Of a stretch of 64,000 bases of DNA, positions 58,824-64,000 are shown in pieces; the stretch's first letter is position 1; each line of letters opens with the position of its first letter. Made by a program: the position numbers and the translations under genes. The notes under the pieces were generated by a model. The model saw nothing but the letters and a program-made list of their open reading frames with translations. It was not told the origin of the DNA and did not search any database. The stretch spans positions 38,035 through 102,034 of IMG/VR virus record IMGVR_UViG_3300044946_000220, one strand, 5' to 3'. This DNA is from a virus.

Positions 58824-59101
58824 CGCTAGGGCCGGACGACCGGACCCCTACCGAGGGCTGGGGAGCGAAAGAGCTGCGATTGGCTCGGTTCAAGGCGATC
58901 AACATTGCTGACGACGAGCCCACTGGACGGCAGTGCCCCTGCTGCGATGGTCAAGGTCTTTTGTACGAGTCTACCGGAGTGTCTTACAGGGCTCTGGCAT
59001 GCCCTCTTTGTGAGCAAAATGGATGGGTTTCTGCAGAAGTAGCCCGCGAGTGGAGCATACGCAACTTGTCCAGTAAGGCCCAATCGATAGAGGCAGTATG
59101 A
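58820..59101 (+). CDS. Zinc-finger protein, DnaJ-type CxxCxGxG-like, 93 aa
   Basis: ATG 58820. CPCCDGQGLLY and CPLCEQNGWV form a pair of CxxC-x-G-x-G units like one DnaJ zinc repeat. Helical tails on both sides. May bind unfolded protein or nucleic acid. Overlaps neighbours on both sides by 4 bases. Confidence 0.65.
   Translation: MTLGPDDRTPTEGWGAKELRLARFKAINIADDEPTGRQCPCCDGQGLLYESTGVSYRALACPLCEQNGWVSAEVAREWSIRNLSSKAQSIEAV
59081..59089 (+). promoter_or_regulatory. CAATCGATA start-associated motif (gene at 59098)
   Basis: CAATCGATA exactly 8 bases before ATG 59098, inside the preceding coding region; GAGG also lies in the spacer. Confidence 0.35.
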
Positions 59102-59601
59102 CGAAGACTCTCGCACTGGTATGGGCCCTCGTTGCGGCGATTCATCCAGGCGCCGCTCACACCGGCCAGGTCGGTACCGTGGCGCCCGCGATTGCGTACG
59201 TGGTGGATGCGGACCCTTTGCCTGACACGTGGGATAAGCCGCAAGCCGCCGCTGCGCTGGTGTCCATGGCGTGGAACGAGAGCAGGTTCGGGGCGAATCC
59301 GGTCGGCCCAGCGCGCTGCGACTCTCATGGAGACTGTCACGCATACGGCGTTTGGCAGGCAGAGCACAGGCCGTGGCTTGTAAAGGACGTCGTTGGTGCC
59401 GCTCGCTTCGCCTACAGCATGCTCCGCGTCGGCGTGCGCGACTGCCCCGAAGCGCCGCTGGCACCGATGATCGGCGGATGTTACTTCGCCGGGACGAAGA
59501 AGCCGAATTGGACGGCGCGGGCGATTAGCGACAAGAGGCTCACCGAGGCTGGGCGCATTCTTGACGAGGCGGAAGGCAACGAAACACAGGAGAACTTCTA
59601 A
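59098..59601 (+). CDS. Lytic transglycosylase-like endolysin candidate, 167 aa
   Basis: ATG 59098. A signal sequence (MTKTLALVWALVAAIHPGAAH) suggests Sec export. Then MAWNESRFGANPVG with the probable catalytic Glu, and AYGVWQAEHRPW, matching the E-S-x-F-x-x-x-x-x and G-x-W/M-Q motifs of soluble lytic transglycosylases. Four Cys in the mature part may form disulfides. It would cut peptidoglycan in the periplasm at lysis. Confidence 0.7.
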   Translation: MTKTLALVWALVAAIHPGAAHTGQVGTVAPAIAYVVDADPLPDTWDKPQAAAALVSMAWNESRFGANPVGPARCDSHGDCHAYGVWQAEHRPWLVKDVVGAARFAYSMLRVGVRDCPEAPLAPMIGGCYFAGTKKPNWTARAISDKRLTEAGRILDEAEGNETQENF

Positions 59602-59602
59602 C

Positions 59603-60295
59603 GTGATCCACGTAGATTTAGCCCCCCAGATCCGATGGGCAAAAGACGGTAGCGTAGTCGCCACTCCGCGCGAAGTATATGTGTCCAGCTTTTCGCAGTC
59701 AGCCGTGCGCAAGTTCCGAGAGGATGTGGCCGAGGCTGCGGGGTCTGGGCAACCTGTGATTCCACTGCACGTCCAAAGCTACGGGGGATCTGCGCATGGC
59801 CTGCTAGCCATGGTGGACATTTTGGACTCAATTAGAGGTCAGATAGGCATTGCGACTATCGCTACTGGTAACGCCATGAGTGCCGCCTGTGCACTGCTGT
59901 CCTGTGGCGACGAGGGCCTGCGCTTTTGCGCACCAAATGTCACGCTCATGGTGCACGAGGTAAGCTCTTTTTCTGCTGGCAAGACGATCGACATTCAGTC
60001 CGACGCTCGTGAAACGGCGCGGCTCAATCAATCCGTGCTTTCCGTCATGGACCGCGGCTGCGGGCATCCGCCCGGATATTTTAGTCAGCTCATTCACAGC
60101 AAGGGCCACGCTGACGTCTTCCTGTCTGCGAAACAAGCGCTCAAACACAACCTATGCAACGTCATCGGCCTGCCGCACTTGGCCCTCCAAGTCACGGCCG
60201 AGTACGCGTTTGGTGTGCCCGCGGTGCCGAAGCCGCACAAGCATAGCGCCGCCTGTAAACATGGGGGGCCGAAGTCGGGCAAGGCTGCCAAGTGA
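59603..60295 (+). CDS. ClpP-like serine protease, 230 aa
   Basis: GTG 59603. QSYGGSAHGL is the oxyanion loop. IATGNAMSAACALLSCGDEGLRF carries the nucleophile Ser in the Clp-type G-x-A-x-S-A, and LMVHEVSS the His. These match ClpP or its phage head-maturation derivatives. The Lys/His-rich C-terminus is unusual. A head protease normally lies beside the portal and scaffold; here it is 30 kb away among lysis genes, so a host-directed or late role is possible. Confidence 0.82.
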   Translation: MIHVDLAPQIRWAKDGSVVATPREVYVSSFSQSAVRKFREDVAEAAGSGQPVIPLHVQSYGGSAHGLLAMVDILDSIRGQIGIATIATGNAMSAACALLSCGDEGLRFCAPNVTLMVHEVSSFSAGKTIDIQSDARETARLNQSVLSVMDRGCGHPPGYFSQLIHSKGHADVFLSAKQALKHNLCNVIGLPHLALQVTAEYAFGVPAVPKPHKHSAACKHGGPKSGKAAK

Positions 60296-61266
60296 GTCTC
60301 GATCCGCAGACCCTGTCTCGCCTTCGCTCCGAGTGGGACGGCCGCCGCAACTCCTCGCTGCCGCCAGCCGCGCCGAGCATGCCGCCGCCGATTGACGAGG
60401 ACCTGCTGGACTTCTACGTGCAGCGCGCGCTCAAGAAGGCGATGCCGCATAAGGATAGTGGGGCTAGGGAGTTGCGGTTGCCTCCGCTGGCACCTGTCGG
60501 GCTTCCGGAACGCAAGTCCAGCATGGACGCGTGGCTCATCTTCAGTGACGCCCACATTCCCTTCGAGAAGAAGGAGTACCTGGACCTAGTTATTGAGATA
60601 GGCCGCACGCTTCGCCCGCACGGCATCGCAATCATTGGCGACTGGGGAGACTTGCTGAGTGTTTCGTCGCACCCCAAGCTGCCTCACCAACTGCAGTGGC
60701 AACTCAAAGACGAGTGCGAGGCTGTCAACGAACGCCTGGATCAGGTGGACGCAATTGGCGCGAAGGACCGACGGTTTTTCACTGGCAACCACGACATTCG
60801 CGGGCAACGTACGGCGTTGCGCCAGATGGTTGGCCTGTACGAGTCGCTAGACCCTGCTTATCTGTACAACCTCAAGAAGCGCGGCTGGATCTCATATCCG
60901 TATCAGCAGCATGCGCTTGTGGGTAAGCTGAATTTGGTGCACGATTGTGGGCACTCGGGCAAATACGCGGTTTGGCAAAACGCCGATGCATTCGGCGCAA
61001 GCACCGTGCAAGGACACGTGCACAACGCAGGCGTGCAATACTTCGGCAGCGTCCTGGGAGATCGCCACATTTCCGCGACCGTGGGCTGGTTGGGTGACGA
61101 TAAGTACGCGGAGTACATGGCGCCGATCAAGCGTACGCGCAACTGGCAGCACGCTTTCGGGTGGGCCTACGTTGAGCGAGACACGCAGAACACTCACATG
61201 CAGGTTGTGCCGATTATCGAGGGGCGCGCAGTGGTAGAGGGACAACTGTTTGAGGCAGCCAAGTGA
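60292..61266 (+). CDS. Metallophosphoesterase (calcineurin-like), 324 aa
   Basis: GTG 60292 overlaps the protease TGA. After a Pro-rich, basic N-terminus, the metal motifs appear in order: FSDAHIPF, GDWGDLLS, TGNHDIRG, VHDCGHSG and QGHVHNAG. Larger and different from the phosphoesterase at 9768. Similar stand-alone enzymes are frequent in phages near replication or lysis genes; the substrate is unknown (phosphodiester or phosphoprotein). Confidence 0.85.
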   Translation: MSLDPQTLSRLRSEWDGRRNSSLPPAAPSMPPPIDEDLLDFYVQRALKKAMPHKDSGARELRLPPLAPVGLPERKSSMDAWLIFSDAHIPFEKKEYLDLVIEIGRTLRPHGIAIIGDWGDLLSVSSHPKLPHQLQWQLKDECEAVNERLDQVDAIGAKDRRFFTGNHDIRGQRTALRQMVGLYESLDPAYLYNLKKRGWISYPYQQHALVGKLNLVHDCGHSGKYAVWQNADAFGASTVQGHVHNAGVQYFGSVLGDRHISATVGWLGDDKYAEYMAPIKRTRNWQHAFGWAYVERDTQNTHMQVVPIIEGRAVVEGQLFEAAK

Positions 61267-61658
61267 TTCAACCCACGTGTAACTGCGCCGACGGGTCTGG
61301 CAGTCAGGTGGCCTCGTGTCAACTACACATGGGCGGTCTACTCCCACGTAACCGGCCCAACTACGATCCGCCCAACCTTACGCAACAGTCGCTGGCCGGT
61401 CAGGGTAGCCTCTCCCAAGCCGGACTCCAGTCGTACGCCTTCACCTGCGAAGGCTGCGGCACGAGCGTCCCCACCATGATGAACGGCCCCGTTCACCGCG
61501 TGGCCGAGTGCATCGCGTATCACAAGGGGTACCAGGACGGGTTGGAGGCCTCCCGCAGCCTCGCCTCCCAGGGCGCGCTCAACCAAAACGAGACGTACGC
61601 GTCCCAGGTACCGCAACGCCAGGCCTACCACGGCCAGCGGCTCGGGTGCATTCAGTGA
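61263..61658 (+). CDS. Unknown protein with Cys clusters, 131 aa
   Basis: GTG 61263 overlaps the previous TGA. CNCADGSG...ASCQLH and later CEGCGTSVP...CIAYH suggest one or two zinc sites; the rest is Gln/Ser/Asn-rich and disordered (LTQQSLAGQGSLSQAGLQ). Overlaps the next gene (GTGA). Function unknown. Confidence 0.55.
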   Translation: MIQPTCNCADGSGSQVASCQLHMGGLLPRNRPNYDPPNLTQQSLAGQGSLSQAGLQSYAFTCEGCGTSVPTMMNGPVHRVAECIAYHKGYQDGLEASRSLASQGALNQNETYASQVPQRQAYHGQRLGCIQ

Positions 61659-62266
61659 CCGCCTCACCGCTCACAACCTTCGCGCTCATCGTCGGCGAAT
61701 CCAAAGGCGAACGTCTAGCGCGCATCGTGCGCTCATTCGATGGCTGTAGCCTCAGCAACCGCCGCCAGGAGCTTGGCGAGCTTGTTGCGCGTGGCGTGGA
61801 TTCCGCGGACGAAGTGGTCGCGATTCGCACAAATTGCGGAACGTTTTCCCTAGGCATCCTAGCCTCCGCCTGCGCCACTACCTCTGTAGACGAAGCCAGA
61901 GCCGCTCACCCGCTCCTTGCGACGCCTTACGTCACCGGCATGGCCTTCGCTTGGCTTGAGACCATCGGCCGCTCCTGGGGCGCCTGGCGAGCCGCAAAGC
62001 CCGGTGACATCGTTCCGGTAGGCGCGCTCATGCACTACGGTATTGTCGGCAGAACGGTGGACCACGCCGAGTGGCTCCTCTCAGAGCCGGACGAACATGG
62101 CGGCGGCGGACGGACGAACAACGCTGTGTCTATTGGCCATGGGGATCCGCATTGGTCTCTCGGGCGCCCACTACTGGAGTGGATGGATCCTGAGCTAATG
62201 CCAATCCCGACGGTGGACACTCAGGTGCAGGTTTCCGACGCGGCTTCTGGGCGGGCACCTGCGTAA
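61655..62266 (+). CDS. NlpC/P60- or CHAP-like cysteine amidase (putative), 203 aa
   Basis: GTG 61655. RTNCGTFSLGILASA places a Cys at the start of a helix, and KPGDIVPVGALMHYGIVG places a His after a Gly-Asp turn, the order and spacing of NlpC/P60-like and CHAP peptidoglycan amidases. No export signal. It would act as a second cell-wall enzyme. Its last 137 bases lie opposite the 3' end of an HNH gene, so the C-terminal 45 residues are overlapped. Confidence 0.55.
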   Translation: MTASPLTTFALIVGESKGERLARIVRSFDGCSLSNRRQELGELVARGVDSADEVVAIRTNCGTFSLGILASACATTSVDEARAAHPLLATPYVTGMAFAWLETIGRSWGAWRAAKPGDIVPVGALMHYGIVGRTVDHAEWLLSEPDEHGGGGRTNNAVSIGHGDPHWSLGRPLLEWMDPELMPIPTVDTQVQVSDAASGRAPA

Positions 62267-62927
62267 GCGCCCGATCCACGCTCCATTTACTAACGTTTAG
62301 CCTGCTGGAGATCGTATACCGGCTGATGCCGGTTTTTGCCTCCCAGTCAGCTATGCACATAGTCTCGCCGTTGTGCGTAAGCAGCGTGTTGGCCGACCTG
62401 TTTCTAGCCTGTTCGCCTCGTGTCGCCCAGCGCACGTTCCCCGGCTCGTAATTGCCGGATTGGTTTGGGTATCTGTCCAAGGAATGTTGCGGTGTAGGCC
62501 GAGGCCCCATGTCACGCAGAAACTCAGCGAAGTCCTCGCGCCACGGGCCGTGTATGGTTATCCCGGCACCACCGTAGCGGCTATAAGCATCGTGCTTTTC
62601 GTTGCAACACCTAGCCACCATCGCCCGCCAGCAACGATACTCCGAAGACGCCCTCCGCCTATCCCCGTCTGTTGAGACGTTCGTGTGCCCGTGCCTCCAG
62701 TACGGAGCGCGTGGGTTGTACGGGAGCGGCGACGTTGCTGTGTACGTTGGCGGCGACTTTGGCGCGCAACCGCACGACCTAGAGTGGCCAGACAGCAGGC
62801 TGGGCACCAGAACGTTTCGCTCGGTCCCGCACGCGCACTTGCACGACACGCGCTTGCCGATCCTGACGCCGTTGACCGTCCATAGACCGAAAGCGTCACC
62901 CAGGGATATAGCCGTCCGCTTGCTCAC
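62130..62927 (-). CDS. HNH endonuclease, antisense, 265 aa
   Basis: Leftward, GTG 62927 with AAGGAG 5 bases before it. CKCACGTERN and a CGC zinc pair, then YGGAGITIHGPWREDFAEFLRDMG and SLDRYPNQSGNYEPGNVRWAT (HNH core), and a C-terminal DNA-binding helix region (AKTGISRYTISSRLNVSKW). Clearly related to the gene at 55372. It lies between the last late gene and the late terminator and overlaps the late gene by 137 bases: an inserted homing gene. Confidence 0.85.
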   Translation of the reverse strand: MSKRTAISLGDAFGLWTVNGVRIGKRVSCKCACGTERNVLVPSLLSGHSRSCGCAPKSPPTYTATSPLPYNPRAPYWRHGHTNVSTDGDRRRASSEYRCWRAMVARCCNEKHDAYSRYGGAGITIHGPWREDFAEFLRDMGPRPTPQHSLDRYPNQSGNYEPGNVRWATRGEQARNRSANTLLTHNGETMCIADWEAKTGISRYTISSRLNVSKWSVDRALTQVPAQKPRRKPAPECPPSGLALAQDPSTPVVGARETNADPHGQ

Positions 62928-62961
62928 CAACGCTCCTTAGTTACTGCCACCCACCATTCCT

Positions 62962-62997
62962 AGCCCTCCCGGCCTTACGGCTCGGAGGGCTTTTTTT
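62962..62997 (+). terminator. Rho-independent terminator of the rightward late operon
   Basis: AGCCCTCC pairs with GGAGGGCT around a short GC-rich loop, followed by seven T. It ends the rightward transcription that begins near 4153. The HNH gene lies between the last late gene and this terminator. Confidence 0.85.
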
Positions 62998-63205
62998 ATT
63001 GTCCCTCAGCCCGCGCATACTGCCCGCACTCGCCGCACTTCGTCACAACGCAACCCTCCTGCCAGTTCGGGTGAATCTCGTCCCAGTACGCCTTGGCCTT
63101 TGCGAACGTCGCATACGGGCCCGCGTACGTCCAAGGCTGATCGGGCGGACGGTACCCGCTGCCGCTAGTTTCCTGGAACGTCCTATGCTTGACGAAGTAG
63201 TTCAT
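62996..63205 (-). CDS. Small protein, 69 aa
   Basis: Leftward, ATG 63205 with GGGAGAGAAG before it. The sequence has YFVKHRTFQETSGSGYRPPD, an aromatic-rich core and a final CGECGQY zinc-like pair. It converges on the late terminator. Longer forms upstream lack a ribosome site. Function unknown. Confidence 0.6.
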   Translation of the reverse strand: MNYFVKHRTFQETSGSGYRPPDQPWTYAGPYATFAKAKAYWDEIHPNWQEGCVVTKCGECGQYARAEGQ

Positions 63206-63255
63206 CTCTTCTCTCCCGGCCCTCTCCCCGGCTTGTACTCCGCGCACCACGTATG

Positions 63256-63423
63256 CTACACCAGCGCGTCACGGCCTTGATCGTCAACCTTCGGCGCCTC
63301 AATCTCACCCTGCCCGCACGCTTTGCATTGCAGCACCACGTATCCCGTGTGCGTCACGAAAACAGGCACAATGCGGTGCTCCGAACACGGGATTGGGTTG
63401 CAGCCTACGCCGGGAACGTACAT
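63256..63423 (-). CDS. Miniature zinc-ribbon protein, 55 aa
   Basis: Leftward, ATG 63423 preceded by GGAGGA. It carries CNPIPCSEH near the start and LQCKACGQGE later: two CxxC-type pairs framing a small beta domain, a typical compact zinc ribbon like those in the leftward region at the left end. Function unknown. Confidence 0.6.
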   Translation of the reverse strand: MYVPGVGCNPIPCSEHRIVPVFVTHTGYVVLQCKACGQGEIEAPKVDDQGRDALV

Positions 63424-63430
63424 CTCATCC

Positions 63431-63595
63431 TCATCTCCTCCGGTGGACCCACGCGTCTGTGTCGAAGCACACCACGCCAATCACCACGGCGTTGATCAGC
63501 ACGCCGAACGTGTACCCAATGGCGCACGAATACGCTATCGCGATTGCGCACCAAAACACGCCCACCACGCACCCCATGCGCTCGAATCGATTCAT
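63431..63595 (-). CDS. Small membrane protein, 54 aa
   Basis: Leftward, ATG 63595 to TGA 63431. After a basic start (MNRFERMG), residues 9-29 and 31-43 are hydrophobic (CVVGVFWCAIAIAYSC, VLINAVVIGVV), giving one or two membrane spans, then a basic tail (VHRRR). Too short for standard gene tables, but it has a proper ATG and is packed between neighbours. Function unknown. Confidence 0.55.
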   Translation of the reverse strand: MNRFERMGCVVGVFWCAIAIAYSCAIGYTFGVLINAVVIGVVCFDTDAWVHRRR

Positions 63596-63621
63596 ATTCT
63601 AACTTTCGCTAATCGGCCTTG

Positions 63622-64000
63622 TCAAACGTCAGCCTTCACAAGCTTGCCGTTTTGAGACTTGTACCAAGTGTCTTTGAGTATCCCGTACTCGCCGACGTTC
63701 CCCACGCAGGCCCGATACCGCTTCTCGTCCGGTACCCAATACGTCACGATGACGAGACCGTTCTCTCCGGCTTTCGCCATCCCGTTGTTGCCTATCGACG
63801 CAGCGATACCGGACGCACCATCGGACGCCGCCTTCGAGTAGTCGCCGCTGGACGCCGCCGTCGAGGAGTCGCCGCTGGACGCCGCCGTCGAGGAGTCGCC
63901 GCTGGACGCCGCCGTCGAGGAGTAGCCGCTGGACGCCGCCGTCGAGGAGTAGCCGCTGGACGCCGCCGTCGAGGAGTCGCCGCTGGACGCCGCCGTCGAG
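63622..64000 (-). CDS. AASSGD-repeat protein (DUF7666-like C-terminus), cut by the right edge
   Basis: Leftward, open at base 64000, ending at TGA 63622. The visible N-terminal part is nine-residue repeats of the type SSTAASSGD or SSTAASSGY encoded by a 27-bp minisatellite, then degenerate repeats, then GMAKAGENGLVIVTYWVPDE and GNVGEYGILKDTWY to the end. This matches the C-terminus of the repeat proteins with A-S-x-G repeats followed by AKAGE and I-x-x-DTWY, common in phages and bacteria. Repeats probably form a beta-solenoid. Function unknown. Confidence 0.7.
   Translation of the reverse strand, partial: STAASSGDSSTAASSGYSSTAASSGYSSTAASSGDSSTAASSGDSSTAASSGDYSKAASDGASGIAASIGNNGMAKAGENGLVIVTYWVPDEKRYRACVGNVGEYGILKDTWYKSQNGKLVKADV
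63841..64000 (-). repeat. 27-bp tandem repeat, about six units, running off the window
   Basis: Six in-register units of 27 bp (63841, 63868, 63895, 63922, 63949, 63976), the last cut after 25 bases by the edge. Units differ only at one position (GTC or GTA, giving Asp or Tyr). A degenerate unit precedes them. Near-identity means recent expansion or ongoing homogenisation. Confidence 0.95.

Noticed and set aside
1-64000. Circular genome: the left partial gene continues in frame into the right-edge repeat gene
   Set aside because: The frames do match across the ends, but there is a one-in-three chance of that, the window has an arbitrary round length, and the repeat family normally has a longer N-terminal domain.
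63841-64000. CRISPR array
   Set aside because: Repeats are directly adjacent 27-bp units without spacers and are in frame in a repeat protein.

Overview
The window looks like most of a GC-rich, tailed, podovirus-like bacteriophage genome. The evidence is a continuous virion programme: small and large terminase, portal, scaffold, HK97-type major capsid protein, head-tail adaptor, a 1369-residue T7 gp12-like tail protein, three very large internal/ejection proteins, then lectin-like, beta-helix and fibre proteins and a lysis block. No tail tube, tape measure or sheath gene is visible. No DNA polymerase, primase or helicase is present, so either replication genes lie outside the window or the phage relies on the host. 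Host identity is uncertain. Several Asp/Ala- and Cys-rich small lipoproteins resemble those common in Myxococcota-type Gram-negatives, but this is inference only.

Layout. Positions 1-4072 are a leftward early region of tiny, tightly overlapping genes (many miniature zinc ribbons and small membrane proteins), with a 557-bp GT-rich non-coding stretch at 562-1118. A divergent switch at 4073-4152 starts the rightward programme. Its first part is an integrase region (4823-6441) with a tyrosine recombinase interrupted by an in-frame TGA and a serine-recombinase fragment. Terminase follows (7499-9771). Positions 9768-15078 form a nucleic-acid repair block: metallophosphoesterase, Thg1-like 3'-5' polymerase, RusA resolvase, a polynucleotide-kinase-type P-loop protein and a T4 Pnkp-like 3'-phosphatase. 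A tRNA-Asn(GTT) gene lies close by at 17169. Positions 17724-24656 carry sugar and small-molecule enzymes (FkbM methyltransferase, GNAT acetyltransferase, an 826-residue phosphatase-glycosyltransferase-glycosyltransferase fusion, GroES-like protein, histidine phosphatase). Virion genes run from the portal (about 24950) to the fibres (54157). Lysis and accessory genes (holin candidates, papain-like peptidase, lipoproteins, transglycosylase-like lysin, ClpP-like protease, second metallophosphoesterase, NlpC/P60-like protein) run to 62266, and a strong terminator lies at 62962-62997. Leftward small genes resume to the right edge, ending in a repeat protein cut by the window.

Two kinds of leftward insertion interrupt the rightward late region. 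Four HNH endonuclease genes lie antisense at gene junctions (26922, 39674, 55372, 62130), each overlapping or abutting the 3' end of a late gene. A four-gene cassette of secreted Cys-rich proteins and a lipoprotein lies at 32879-34151. Most rightward genes overlap by 1-8 bases (GTGA/ATGA junctions), implying translational coupling. A recurrent CAATCGA motif lies exactly 8 bases before the start codon of six genes on both strands.

The most interesting candidates are the RNA/tRNA-repair block, the phosphatase-double-glycosyltransferase fusion, the frame break at the portal gene 5' end, the CAATCGA start-associated motif and the Cys-module cassette.
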